From positions 1,150,012 to 1,214,011 of the forward strand of contig MNCI01025089.1 of NCBI GenBank assembly GCA_015680685.1: a stretch of 64,000 nucleotides of DNA. Direction: 5' to 3'. Each line of letters opens with the position of its first letter. Within the stretch, counting starts at the first letter, position 1. The notes under the pieces are model-generated. The model searched no databases, had not been told where the DNA came from, and saw nothing but the letters and a program-made list of their open reading frames with translations. Source of the stretch: Gnetum montanum (lineage: Eukaryota; Streptophyta; Gnetopsida; Gnetales; Gnetaceae). The position numbers were made by a program, and so were the translations under genes. Positions 36,072 through 47,879 of this stretch are shown one piece after another.

Positions 36072-39000
36072 ATCTCCCACTTGGAGATTTTGATTGAGGA
36101 TCAATCATATCTCTACACCATCCTTTCTACCTTGCCATTCTATGTTTCTTATGCTTCTGCTAGGCCATATGAGAATCTACTCCAGTCAAACTTGTCCATG
36201 TTGATTAGCTTGGCTAGAACATCTGCAAGATTATCCTTGGTGTGTATCTTCTACATATCCACACTTCCATTTTCTACTACGTTATGAACAAAGTGAAATT
36301 GTACTCTTATGTGTTTTGTCCTTGGATGAAAGGCTAGATTCCTTGCAATATGCAAGGTGCTCTAACTATTACAAAACAAAGGAATCTTCTCTTGTTTGTG
36401 TCCAAGCTCCTTCAATAACATTTGAATCCAAATTGCTTCCTTGCAAGCTTGTGTAGCTGCCATGTATTCTGCTTCTATTGTAGATGATGCTACTACTTTT
36501 TGCAATCTTGATACCCAGCTTATAGCTCCTCCTGCAAGTGTAAACACATAGCTTGTAGTAGATTTTCTTTTATTTGGATCAACTACAAAATCTAAATCCA
36601 CATAACCTTTAATAGTACATTATGATCATCCATAACATAACGCAACTGACTGCACTTAATGTACCTTAGGATTCCCTTAATAGTACTCCAATGCTCTTAT
36701 CTCGGATTTACCATGTACCAACTGACTGCTCCCACTACTTGTGCAATGTCTAGTTTTGTACAAATCATAGCGAACATTAGGCTTCCCACTACTAATGCAT
36801 ATGGTACTCAAGACATTTCATTCCTCTCTACTTCATTGTAAGGACACATCTTAGAGGATAATTTGAAATTAATAGGAAGTGGGGTAGGAATTGGCTTACA
36901 GGCTTGCATGTTGAAGCATCGTAAGATCTTACCCAAGTAGTTTTTCTAAGAAAGCCAAATCCTTTTGTTATTTCTGTCTTGATGAATTTGCATCCCTAGA
37001 ATCTTGTTTGCTGGTCACAAGTCTTTCATATCAAATTCCCTAGCCAACTAGGTCTTCAATTCTTGGATTTGTTCTTTGTTGGGTCCTACAACCAAGATGC
37101 CATCCACATACAATAGCAAACCAATGAAATCTTCATCAAACCTCTTGAAATATGTACAAGGGTTTGCACTGAGTCTATTGTACTCAAGGTTCATGATATA
37201 TGAGTCAAATCTCTTGTACAAACACCTTAGCGCCTATTTGAGACTATACAAAGATTTTTTTAAGTTGCAAACCAAGTTCTCTTTGCCTTCTTCTACAAAA
37301 CCTTCTGGTTGAAGCATGTAAATCTCTTCTCCAAGATCTCCATGAAGAAAAGTAGTTTTCACATCTAGTTGTTCTAGATGTAGGTCAAAGGTAGCACACA
37401 TTGCTAGGACTACTCTAACTATTGTAAGTCTAACCATAGGAGAAAATATCTTGTTGAAGTCAATTCCTTCTTTTTGAGCATATCCCTTACCAGCAATCTT
37501 GCATGATATTGCTCCACTTCGTTGATACTATTATGTTTGATCTTGTAGATCCATTTGTTTCCAATAGGCTTCCTTCCTTGTGGTAGTGTAACAAGATCCC
37601 ATGTCTTGTTTTTATGTAAAGCTTCAATCTCCTCCTGCATTGCTGCCATCCAGAAAGACACATCTGGACTTTTGAGAGCTTCATGTAAAGTTGAGGGCTC
37701 TCCATCCTCTATTAAAAGGCAATATAATAATTTCTTTTAGTAACATAATTTGAGTACCAAGTTGGTGATCTTTTTACCTGAGATGATCGACAAACTTCAT
37801 AAGCTTTAGACTTGACTGGTTCTTTCTCTTCATACATTGATGTTGCTTTAGAAGTAACCAGATCTTCAACTTTTTTCTTATCTTCTACCTAAATTCTAGC
37901 AGTCTCCGAATTCTCCTTTGAAGTACTCTCATCTCCCTTCTCTTACATTTTATCTTCTAAGAAAATCACATCTCTACTGATGACAACCTTGTAGGTAGTG
38001 GGATCCCATAGGCGATACCCCTTAACTCCATCAGCATACCCTAAGAAGATACATTTCCTGAACTTTGGGTTTAACTTTGATCTTTCTTGGTCATTACACA
38101 TCACATACACAAAACTTCCAAATGTATGGAGATGAGAAAAAATAGTTGGCTTACCAATTCACATTTTCATTTGTGTTTTTAGATCAATCACAGTTGATGG
38201 AGACTGATTGATTAAATAGTAGATGATATTGACTGGTTCTACCCAACATGAGTTAGTTAGATTTGTAGCCCTCAACATTGATATTTTTTTCTAGCAAGGT
38301 TTTGTTCATCCATTCTACCACTCCATTTTGTTGAGGAATGTGTGCCACTATAAACTACCTCTTGATGCCTTCTTGTTGACAAAATGCATCAAATTCATCA
38401 CTTGTATATTCTCCTCCATTATCCATCCTTAGACACTTGATCCTTTGTTCAGACTCAAGTTCTATTGGTGCTTTAAAAACTTTGAAGATTGAAAAGACAT
38501 CCGCCTTCCTTTTGATTGGATACACCCAACATATCCTAAAGTAATCATCAATGAAAGATACAAAGTATCTTGCTCGTCCTAGGGAAGTGATTGGTGCTTG
38601 CCAAACATCAGAGTGCATCAAGTCCAAGGTGCCTCTACTCTTAGCTGTTGATGTGCTAAACTTTAATCTATGTTGCTTACTATTAACACAATGCTCACAA
38701 AATGGTAAACATACTGAATTCAGCCCAGGAATTAGTCTCTATTTAGAGAGAGTCTTCAAAACTTATTCTGACATATGACCAAGCTTTCGATGCCACAACA
38801 TCGTTGCTTCTTCTTTTGAACTAGTTGATGTAACAGAAGACTCTCCCATTTGATGTGTGTTCCCTAGAAGCATGTATGAATTTGCAGCAACCTTTTCTAC
38901 CTTCATTACCATAGGTGCATCTTTGGTAATCCTCAAGATCCCATTCTCTATATGAGTTTTGCACCCAACATCATCTAGTTGTCCTAAAGACAGTAGATTT

Positions 39001-39585
39001 TTCTTCAGGCCCTCCACATGTCGTACATCTTATATGGTGCAAATAGTGCCATCATATACCTTTATCTTGACAATACCATTACTAGTGATTTTCAAAGCAT
39101 GATCATTTCCCATGTACACAAATCCTTCTGAGATTGGTTTGTAGTAATAAAACCATTCTTTCTGGGAGGTCATGTGCCATGTTGCTCCTAAATCCAAGAT
39201 CCAAGCATCAGTGAGCTTTTGTCTGCCTTTAGTAATAGTTGCCTCACTATATAGAACATCACCGTCATATGAGGTACTTGCCACATTCCCTTGGGGATTC
39301 TTTTTATTACTCTTCTTGTTCCAACACTCCTCCTTCAGGTGTCCTATCTTGCCACAATTGTAGCAAGTAATTTTTTTCTTTTTACTTCTTGACTTGGATC
39401 TAAAATGAATTTGGTTCCAACTCGGATCACGTTCCATGGATCTCCCTCTCATCATTGTTAAGGCCTCCACCTTGTTTGCCAACCTATCTTCCTTGTTCTT
39501 GCACTAACTTTCTTCTTAAGAACTACAACTGCAATCTTGTTGAAGACAAGATCATCCATAAGGACATTGTTGGTCAAGTTAATGA

Positions 39586-40265
39586 CGGGACTGGCGCGGG
39601 GCACCCCTACAGTCTTCGGGGCTGACACTTATCAGAACGTCCAAAGCCCAGACGTGGCTCAGGATCAGCACAGGCCAAAACCAAACCGGGTGAAGGATCC
39701 GACGGATGTCAGATCCAGCACTCCGAAGAATCTGGAGACTCAGAAGACGCACCCTCGTTCGCATCATCCGCAGTTCGGGATTGAGGGCATGCTGCAGAAT
39801 GGCAGGACGGGAATTGCCCAGTTGATAGAGGAGAATCGCCGCCGCCTGGCTGCGGGGCTGGCTAACATCGCGGGCCGGCAGCCTCTCGGTGGGTAGACGT
39901 TGAGGTTGTGGTCCCGCAGTGGCCGGAAGTCTTTGGCAGTGTTTGTGTTGATTGTTCTTTCGTGCTGCTCTTCCCTCTAAGGTTCTTGGCCCCTGGGCCC
40001 TTTCTGGTTGGGGCTGGCGGCGTCTGTGGGCTGGGGTGTCTGCTGGGGCTCCATGCGAGCTCCTGCGCTGTTGCTAGTGGCGGGTGCCGCTTGCATTCCT
40101 GTGCTGCTGGCCCTGCGAATTGCGTTCTGTTGTACTGCTGTTCCGGGGGGCTTTGGGGGTGGGGCCATGGAAGCTGGCCCACGCTACGTGATAGGCGTAG
40201 CTTGTACGCGTTGTCTTTTTTCAGGAATACATCACTCTCGACCGTTTTCCTAAAAAAAAAAAAAA
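39586..40265 (+). mobile_element. 5'-truncated GC-rich LINE, copy B, inside the Copia gag
   Basis: It holds only the C-terminal end of ORF2: an open frame ending FGIEGMLQNGRTGIAQLIEE then NRRRLAAG and a TAG at about 39896, followed by a GC-rich 3' UTR and a 14-A tail at 40252-40265. It splits the Copia gag codons exactly between YDQLII and NLTNNV, and AATGA occurs at both edges (39581-39585 and 40264-40268), a short target duplication. Orientation is opposite to the Copia. Confidence 0.9.
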
Positions 40266-40778
40266 TGATGAGTTGATCATATGGACTTTGAGGTAGAATT
40301 TCTGCATGTTCACCTGCATCTACTTTATAACCCAATGACGTGAGTTGAGCAAATAAAGTATTTAGGGTGTTGATATCATCAGTACCGATGAGGTTTCTGC
40401 CATATGAAGACTGTAAAGTCTTCTCTTCAAGAAGATTTTGTTGTGGAGTGATTTAGCCACATACAACTTCATCAAAGTGTCCCATATTTCCTTTGTCGTC
40501 TTCTTTTCTACAATACTCATCTGCTAGTGCCAAGTGTAAATTGGCAATAGCATTAACATCCATTTCATTCCACTTGTCGTCATCTGTGACCTCCCACAAC
40601 CTTTCTCCAATAGCTGCTAGGCAATTATCTTTATGCATAATTGCCTATATCTTCATTTTCCACAATGTGAAGTTGCTTTTATTGAACTTCTCTATTTCGT
40701 ATTTGCCAGCCATTTTGTAAAATTTGTATGCACGATGTACAACACTTCCATAGAGTATGAATGTGGCTTTGATACCAC

Positions 40779-41162
40779 TATTGGCAGATCTAGCAACAAA
40801 ATATGAAATGAGATGAAAATAGAGAGCAATGGACATGAATCTTTTATGTGGAAAAACCCCAAAATGGGAAAAAAACCACATGCAAATGTAGAAGGATTTT
40901 ATTGTCAAAAATGGGGATAACAAGCTTCTCTCTTCATCACAAGGAGAGAACAAGAAGAAGCATCTCTCTCATGCAATAGGAGAAGAATGTAAGAGTGTGA
41001 TGGAAAGAGGATATATGTGATGGATAGGTGAGGGAGGTCTCTTTTATATTGGTGAAGGGGCCCTTAAATAACTAATGGTAACCACCCACTATTTTAATAA
41101 CCATAGCCTAGTTTTATCATGATAACAATGGCCTAAATTTATCATGATAACTATGTCCAACA
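40779..41162 (-). repeat. 5' LTR of the complete Copia
   Basis: It matches 35691-36071. On the minus strand it begins TGTTGGACATAG and ends GCCAATA, where the usual terminal CA has become TA, then a 1-nt spacer and the primer-binding site. Confidence 0.9.
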
Positions 41163-42166
41163 CACATCTTATGGCAAACCAAGCTGTACAGAAATTCAGG
41201 GCAGTGAACCAAGCAACGGTCATGGTCCTGGAAATTCCTAGAAGAAGAGGAAGAGCAGCAGCATCTGGCCATGGATTCACGTCTCGTTACAATTTTTGAC
41301 GTTCTGTACGTTTTTGAGACTGAAATGCTTTTCAAAATGCATAGAGACGTCATGAGAAACGTATGTACAAAAATCTGAAAAATATTTATTTAACAAAGCA
41401 ATTTAATCAGTTTTCAGCGTGTAAATTAAATATATAAATCTAAACTCACGTCTCCTGAGCCGTCTTGCAAATTGAATTGCGGTCTGTTTGGCGATTCAGA
41501 TACACGTTTCTGAATTTCTCCGTTTCTAAGTACCAGAAACTTGCGGCGCATAGATCTGGACCAGCTGCGTCTATAAATTTTGTTTCCCAAAATGCACAGA
41601 GAAAGCCGGTGAAAGTGAGATAGAGGACTGGCAAACTCCAGCAGCAACAAAACTGAACAACGTAGGAATTTTTGTGCATCCATCGTTAAACCACAACGAA
41701 CTGTGCTTCAAAGAAGGGCACCTCTATCTTCCAAAGTTGCACTTAGATGACTACGCTGAGGTGATGTTAAGAGACGTGATGACATATGAAGATTTTTGCG
41801 TAGAACCCGGCCAAAGCTTCTTTAACAGATACATGGCGCTCATGGTCAATCTTTTCAAGACTGGCTCGGAGGCAGCTCTTCTGATTAAGCATGGAGTTAT
41901 AAAAATTTTTCTTGAAAACGATCACAGCTTTGCACAGCTTTTACATCGCTTAAGCATGCTTATTTCGCTGTACAAAGTGCCAGAGATTGATGAAAAGATT
42001 GTGAAAAAAGTAAGGAATTATTACCAGAATTCATTCGGAGTCACACTTCACGAGTATATTCAAATTCATTTCTCAAAGCCATGGCAAATCTTGTGAGGCA
42101 TTGTTGCAGTCCATCTTACTTGTCTGTACCGTTCTTCAGACCATTTATTCAATGAAGTCCTCGTGA
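41163..42166 (+). pseudogene. DUF247 (UPF0481) gene, copy 3, exon 2 only
   Basis: The variable N-terminal part of exon 2 is recognisable at 41163-41270 by DNA similarity to copy 1 (AACGGTCATGGT, then GAAGAAGA and AGCAGCATCTGG). About 270 unmatched bp follow. Similarity returns at about 41555 (GGACCAGCTGCGTCTATAAA). From 41615 the protein reads DWQTPAATKLNNVGIFV, CFKEGHLYLPKLHLDDYAE, MLRDVMTYEDFCVEPGQSFF and LLIKHGVIKIFLENDHSFAQ to SKPWQIL, then TGA at 42094. The last 20 codons continue in another frame after a 1-nt indel (ILLVCTVLQTIYSMKSS, stop at 42166). Exon 1 is absent; a LINE and a Copia occupy the upstream DNA. Confidence 0.8.
41277..41454. repeat. 9-bp direct repeat flanking 160 bp inside DUF247 copy 3
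   Basis: TCACGTCTC occurs at 41277-41285 and 41446-41454, around 160 bp with no match in the other DUF247 copies. A small transposon with 9-bp target duplication is possible, but terminal inverted repeats are weak (GTT only). Confidence 0.4.
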
Positions 42167-42424
42167 ATCCACCAACTATTAGCATTACTTAAATGTATAA
42201 GTTTGTTTGTATTATTGTTAGGTATTTAGATATTTACCTTTCCATGTATTTTGGCTGCTTCGAACTTTGATTTGGGTTGTAATTTTTACCGAGAGTTATC
42301 ATTCTGTAAATGCAAAGAACTTGTGTTACGAAATCATAAGCTGGCATGTAGCATTCTCGAATACGTCATTTAACTTGAGAATCAGATTGCTTGCAATGTG
42401 AACCATGAATATAATTCCCCCAGC

Positions 42425-43050
42425 ATGTTTTTGATAAAGTTTTCTTCTGCTATTATATGAGTAATGCAGCAACTACTCCCTCTTTAATAAAGAATGTTGT
42501 CTTACCATATGTTATATTGACTAAGGCTAGCTTTCAATTTTATTAGCTGAATTCAAAATTTAATGCCGCTAACACTTATTCACATTCGTAATTTATAATT
42601 AATAAGTTTACATTCATATTCATATATGAATGGAGTGTTTGCATTAAAACAATTCATATAACTTGGTTTAGATGATGATATATTCATGTCATCTACAATT
42701 ATTTGGCTAACCCAAAACATGTTTATCATTTTCCAAAGCCTATAACTTCTTTATACAAGGATCTTTTTCATTGTTCAATCTAAACTTTAAAATTATGTGA
42801 AGCTATTTTTACTTTACCACTAGTGTTAATGCTGTATTGTGGTAAACAAATAAGTCCTATTCTAAAACTTTAAAATTATCATTAAATTATTAGATTAAGT
42901 ACAATGTAATTCACATTACTTTAATTAATGTAATCAACTATATTTATTTACAATAGATTAAACTCAAACACTTATCACGTATTCTCTTAACTTCTTGCAA
43001 AATCACTTGATTTCCTCTTTAGTTTAGAATAGTTAGATTCATCTCATTAA
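42425..43050 (-). mobile_element. AT-rich LINE fragment (5' part), probable minus strand
   Basis: DNA similarity by eye to 3935-4230 (GATAAAGTTTTCTT, ATGAGTAATG, AATTTAATG or AATTTAAGG, CATCTACAATT). Coding content is not legible. It starts right after the shared DUF247 3' flank. Confidence 0.4.
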
Positions 43051-43099
43051 TTCACAAAATTATAAAATTTTAAAAATGGAAAAAATATCTACCTCCTTT

Positions 43100-44602
43100 A
43101 TTTTGAGCTTTTGTTGGTCCTTTTACCCATAAAAGCTCTTCACATATTCTGCTACTCCCTGAAATTTGAACTAGATGACTATATGTACTCTTGCACATGT
43201 CACCAACATAGAACTTGACTTTTTGATTAGGAAGGTTTTTCTTTACTAGTTTTGGGTGTGCTAATCATTGTTTGAATCACATCTTTTATTTTGTTAAAAT
43301 GTAAAAGGTCATATATTAAAATGTTGGCCTTAAATCTTTTCAAATTATTAATTAAATTATATTTTTGTGCTCATTTTTAGTTTCTAATTGAGATGGATTT
43401 CTTCTAAGTATAGAACATGGATTGATTAGTTTTAAATATTTAATTAAGATGGTCTCATTTGGTTATTCATGTTATTTTGACTAGGAACTCTTTTGTTAGG
43501 AGGTGTATAAGTATTATTCCTAATTTGCTGTTGAGTGCTATATATAATATTACTAAGTTTGTGGTAGAAATAGTTGTCTGGGCTAGGATCACTCATTATA
43601 CATTACTCACATAAGGTGACTTCTTCATTGTCTATTTCATGAGGAACATTAAGGATCATAATTAGGGCCTTACCATTTTAGTGGTTTTGGAAACTATCAT
43701 CATATAATGCTAAAAATTAGGGGCAATATTTCTCGGAATGTTGTTTAGTGTTATGAAGGTGACAATAATCAGTAGAAATCAAACTGTTGGTTTGTTGATC
43801 ACTTGGATACTTTTTATTATTGTTACATTTTAAGTCTACCACTTTACTGGATAATTTTTATGGGTATTTAAGATTTACATTGCTTGGGTTTATTGATGTT
43901 CAACTTGATTGTTTGATCCATTTAGGTTAATGATTGATTAAATAAGAGCTTTTGATTGATCATCATTCAATCTCATACTTGTAGAAGAAAAGAAGAAGAG
44001 GTAGGAGCGATATTCGAAAGAAAATTAGATTTTGGTAGAATGGCTTGGAGTGGTGTAGGATGGAATTGTATTAGATTATTTAGATTAATTACTCTAAATT
44101 AGGTTTGGATAGTGTTTATCAAAGAAATTTGTTCTAATTCAACTACTTTAGTCATAGCTCCTTGTAATTCAGTTATATTATTATCTAACTTAATAGCATA
44201 AGCATAGAAGGGCTTTAAAGTAGAAAGATAAAAGTTAAAGACACATCTAATTGAGGATGCATCTCATTAGGAACATATATTAATTATTATAGAAAACTTA
44301 GGTTGTAGTCATAAATAATTTCTCTAAGTAATTTTCTTAATCGAGTAACTTTACCTTGAAATGTTGCCATAGAGGCTCTACATGCAACATGCAATATGAA
44401 TATTGGTAACATTATAAATTCCTAAAAGGATCTCAAACCATTGTTGATGTTGGTGTGTATCGCTTAAAGTGGGTTCAAAGAATAAATTAATATTTTTCAA
44501 AAATTTAGGCATAGGAGGATAATTGGTGAAGTTGAAAAGATTGTTAACCAAAAAAGTAGAAGATAGGTTCGTTGCCATTTTGATTCTAGTTTTCTTTAAC
44601 AA
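43100..44602 (-). mobile_element. Gypsy-type gag remnant, minus strand
   Basis: The minus-strand ORF at 44602-44378 reads MATNLSSTFLVNNLFNFTNY and FLKNINLFF, the same family as the plus-strand gag at 63573. Further down the frame is broken; a poor cysteine-containing stretch near 43600 might be the zinc knuckle. No pol was seen. Confidence 0.45.
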
Positions 44603-45171
44603 TATTAATAAGAAAATAAAAAGCTATTTCAATTTGTCAAATTGAAAGGTAGTTATTCATTTGAATCTACTAAGAAACGAGTTACGCAAGCATGCTCGTC
44701 TACCCTTATCATCGATTAAGATCCGCAATTGGCTTGGTCTTCCTTTTATGACTAACTTTGTGCTGCACACGTTGTGCGTTCTGCGGCATGTAGATCCCTG
44801 CAAGACCATTGATGCCCTGGAGGTTAGTGCTGCTCCTGCAAGGCCATGATAGGCCACGTAATCCTCTTCTTGTGCCGCACCTTCCAGCAATCTGGCAATT
44901 TCGGCTTATTACCACCGTCACAGCAACAACTAATCCTGCCTGTGCTGCCGTGGTTCTGCCTATTTTTCTTTTTAATTTCACAAAGGAACTAATCCTTATT
45001 ACATTTCATTTGTTCAAGAAAAGAATCTCACACTCAACCTTGCAATTATTATTGCAAGAAAGCCTTTAAGGCATATCTGCTTAGCCGAATACGGACCAAT
45101 GTCTCTTTCAAGGGACCCACAACCCGATGTCGCTTAAACCGTTAGCCCTGAATACTAATTTTTTTCTTAAC
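44603..45171. other. Mixed DNA between the Gypsy gag and LINE C; possible LTR
   Basis: A GC-richer block at 44690-44950 carries only short, unconvincing ORFs on both strands. Its position upstream of a minus-strand gag fits a 5' LTR, but no partner copy was found. Confidence 0.3.
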
Positions 45172-45188
45172 TAATAATAATTACGGCC
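45172..45188 (+). repeat. Target-site duplication of LINE C, left
   Basis: TAATAATAATTACGGCC, 17 bp, is identical to 50804-50820. Confidence 0.95.
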
Positions 45189-45389
45189 GGAAGGCAACAG
45201 GAGCGATGGCAACAGGAATGAAGGCAGGAGCGAAGGCAACAGGAGCGGAGGCCACAGGACTGGAGGCAAGCGGGACGGTCGGACTAGCAGACGCGGACAC
45301 GGTGGGGGAGAGGCAGACGGATAGAGACTTCAGGGAATGCTGTAGAGACGGATCAGCGCTGAGGATCAAAGTCAGAAGCCCAAGCCCAG

Positions 45390-45837
45390 ACTTAGACACT
45401 TTGGCAAGATTGGAATGCAGCCTGATAGGCAAATTTGTGTCTAAAGGGGCATGACCTTGCATTGATCTGATCCAGTGCTGGACCCGGAATGCTTGGGGGT
45501 TAGCCTCGGTGATGGCTACCTGCCTGGCAGGCGACCGCCTCCTATTCTATTTTGCCTATATGGAGGAGTGAGCGCAAATCCTGGTCGGGGACCTTGGTTC
45601 TACGGGGTGCGCGGGCTGGCGCTGGTGCCCTGGCACCCAGGAACTCACCGGGACCTGGCTTTGTTTGAGCGAGCGCCGATTTCGGTATGGCTGTATGGCC
45701 TTCCCCTTGAATACTGGTTGCCAGTGTTTCTGCGATTGTTGGCAGAACTGTTCGGTGAGTTCATCAAGTTTGACCACTCCACCGCCATTATGGATCACCT
45801 GGGATTCGCGAGGTTCTACGTTGGCGACCTCTCCTAA
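45390..45837 (+). pseudogene. LINE C ORF1, DUF4283-type RNA-binding protein
   Basis: Plant L1 ORF1 proteins carry a DUF4283 domain (RRM-like) that packages element RNA. Here the start of the domain reads ARLECSLIGKFV in one frame. The rest, after a frameshift near 45475, reads RRPPPILFCLYGGV, GPWFYGVRGLALVPWHPG, ISVWLYGLPLEYW and LGFARFYVGDLS, ending TAA at 45837. The WLYGLPLEYW box is the family's most recognisable part. Downstream (45906-46620) is a low-complexity Gly/Pro/Gln-rich segment, broken by stops, without a visible CCHC knuckle. Confidence 0.65.
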
Positions 45838-46626
45838 CTAAGAAGCTGGTTCTCGTCATGGACCTCGACGAGGAGATGATCCAAGTTCTGTTTGAAAACT
45901 AGCCGATGGCTCAGCCCCAGCAGAGGGGAGCTGGGACGGGGAGTGACCTGGGCCATCCAGATTCTAACATAGCCACACTAGATGACGGGTGGCATTTTAT
46001 CGGGAAAAAAGGCCAAGTCGCCAACAAGAAACCGCAGGCATCCAAAGGTGGGGCTCGGCGTCCAAGGAGGGGATCCACTTTGCAGGGAGTGGCCCCCAAG
46101 GCTGGGGGAACTCAAGGCTTGCCTGCGCCAAGTGGGTGGCCACTCCCTGGTCCTGGAGGATAGCAGGAACAACTATCGAAGGACTCTCATAGGGTGGGGC
46201 CATCGGAGACAGGTTTGGTTGTCGTGCCCAGTTTGACGAGTAAGTCCTATTTCCATGCACTGGTAGGGACCGGTGCTCTGGACTCCGCGGGTGTCCAGCA
46301 GACGCGCACTCAGGCAGGAGCCGAACCACGGCAAGGCTCCCACGGAACACCCTGCATCCCTAGGTTGGAGGGGCCAAGCCCTTCCCAATGTGGTCTGTCC
46401 CCGCCACTGGTCACGGACTAGATTAACACGAGTCGGGGTTCGGCGTGGCCCAGCTCCCCTCCCGAAGAGACGAGGAGCCTGCACAAACAAGGAATGACGG
46501 TATCTCTTCCCGCGGCCAAGGTAGGACGACCGAACAACCACGCCCACCGACAAAGGCCACACAGCTTTTTGTTGATTTGGGAGTGCAGCCCACGCTCCAG
46601 GAGGTTTACCAGCGTCCCATATCTCC

Positions 46627-47376
46627 ATGAAGGTCCTATCCTGGAACTGTAGGGGCCAGGGTACCCCATACAAAAAACATACCCTGCATTGTATGGTGTG
46701 AGATGAGAGATGTGATATTGTATGCCTGCAAGAAACAAAACTTCAGCAGAAGGATGTTCAGGTGCTCCTTTGGCCAGGGTGGCATAACCACCTAGCGCCT
46801 AGCAGGGGGCGCGCGGGTGGCCTCGCGATCCTAACCAAGATGGACTTGTACGTCCTGGATATGTCCGACTAGTGCATCACGGTGCACCTGCCCGGGCCGG
46901 ACGTGTGGGTTACCAATGTTTATGGTGCCCAAGGATGGCAGGCACTTCTTCAAGAGCTATCTCAGGTAGTGGGGCTGGTTCCCAACAAGGCTAGTTGGTT
47001 ACTGACTGGCGACTTCAACCAGAGGCTCTTCAGCTAGGAGAATACTGAAGACAATTTGGTGGAGCCCCCACGGGCAATCAAAATGCTCGCGCTATTACAA
47101 CGTAATGACCTGACCGACATGGAAATCACGGGATGCAAGTACACCTGGAGCAACCCCAGGAAAGGCGCAGCAAGGGTTCAATCCCGTATTGACCGGGTGT
47201 GGGTCAGTCAGAAGTTATTGATCAATTGGGATATCCATGCCTATGGAGGTGCTTGCATGGCCTCTGACCACCAGCCCATCTTCTGCCAGCTAGAGCGGGG
47301 CGAGTTCCAGCACCCCCATCCCTTCCGATTTGAGCGCACTTGGATACGCAAGCCGTGGCTAGGAGAATTGGTGTAG
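46627..47376 (+). pseudogene. LINE C ORF2, apurinic-type endonuclease domain
   Basis: The start is MKVLSWNCRGQGTPYKKHT at 46627, the classic L1 endonuclease opening (SWNxRG). It continues in the same frame with CDIVCLQETKLQQ (catalytic Glu), WLLTGDFNQRLF (GDFN box), CKYTWSNPRKGAARVQSRID and ACMASDHQPIF (the SDH catalytic box). Three in-frame stops (near 46699, 46871 and 47035) break it, but there is no frameshift, so the decay is by point mutation. The domain nicks target DNA to prime reverse transcription. Confidence 0.85.
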
Positions 47377-47879
47377 GACATCTGGCAGAACTACACAACC
47401 TCGGTGGACCCACGCGAATTCCTGAAAAATGGGTTGAAAACCCTCAAAAAAAAATTAAAAATATCGGCACTGCTAAAAAATATAGCTTCAAAGTTTACCA
47501 AAGTCAACTCCAGGCTAAGCTGTAGGATATTCAGTCACAGCAGGAGCAACAAGAGCAAGGGGCAGACCATACAGGAGAGGAACTCGCCCTACAGGCCGAG
47601 CTTCAACTTCTGCACCATGAGGAGGAGGAATACTGGCACCAACGGGCCCATGTGCAGTGGTTGAGGGTAGGGGATCGGCACACAAAATTTTTCTTTTTTG
47701 CCGCGAATGCGCACTATAGAGCTCAGCATGAACCGATGCAGAGCCTCATGCATGGAGAATTGCATCCTCGCTCTGGCACTGACAGCCTCCTGCAATACTG
47801 GTAACAGGTCTGGAAGTGGTAGTTGACAGACCCGATTTCAGTGCCAGTGGAAAAAATTCTAAATCTGGCTGATAATTTC

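Larger units (their letters stand above)
35691..41162 (-). mobile_element. Complete Copia retrotransposon with LTRs, minus strand
   Basis: From the 5' LTR: a primer-binding site TGGTATCAAAGCCAC (plus strand 40763-40777). Gag starts MAGKYEIEKFNKSNFTLWKM at about 40713 and is interrupted at 40265-39586 by a LINE. The CCHC knuckle CYNCGKIGHLKEEC is near 39365, and the protease WILDLGATWHM (DSG altered to DLG) near 39205. LWHRKLGHMSE is at about 38770. The integrase at 38627-38355 includes MDNGGEYTSDEF. RT lies at 37661-37234 (GNKWIYKIKHNS, VKTTFLHGDLGEEIYM). RNase H lies at 36601-36362 (ISWVSRLQKVVASSTIEAEY, CKEAIWIQMLL). The order PR-INT-RT-RH is Copia. Stops and frameshifts mean it is now inactive. 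A CACAT duplication flanks it. One side is LINE and the other is DUF247 copy 3 exon 2. Confidence 0.92.

Noticed and set aside
39862-40335. 157-residue minus-strand ORF
   Set aside because: Crosses the LINE B poly(A) boundary into the Copia, so it is a chance fusion of antisense LINE and gag.
46173-46673. 166-residue minus-strand ORF
   Set aside because: Antisense to the Gly/Pro-rich linker of LINE C; no motif and no conservation in other copies.
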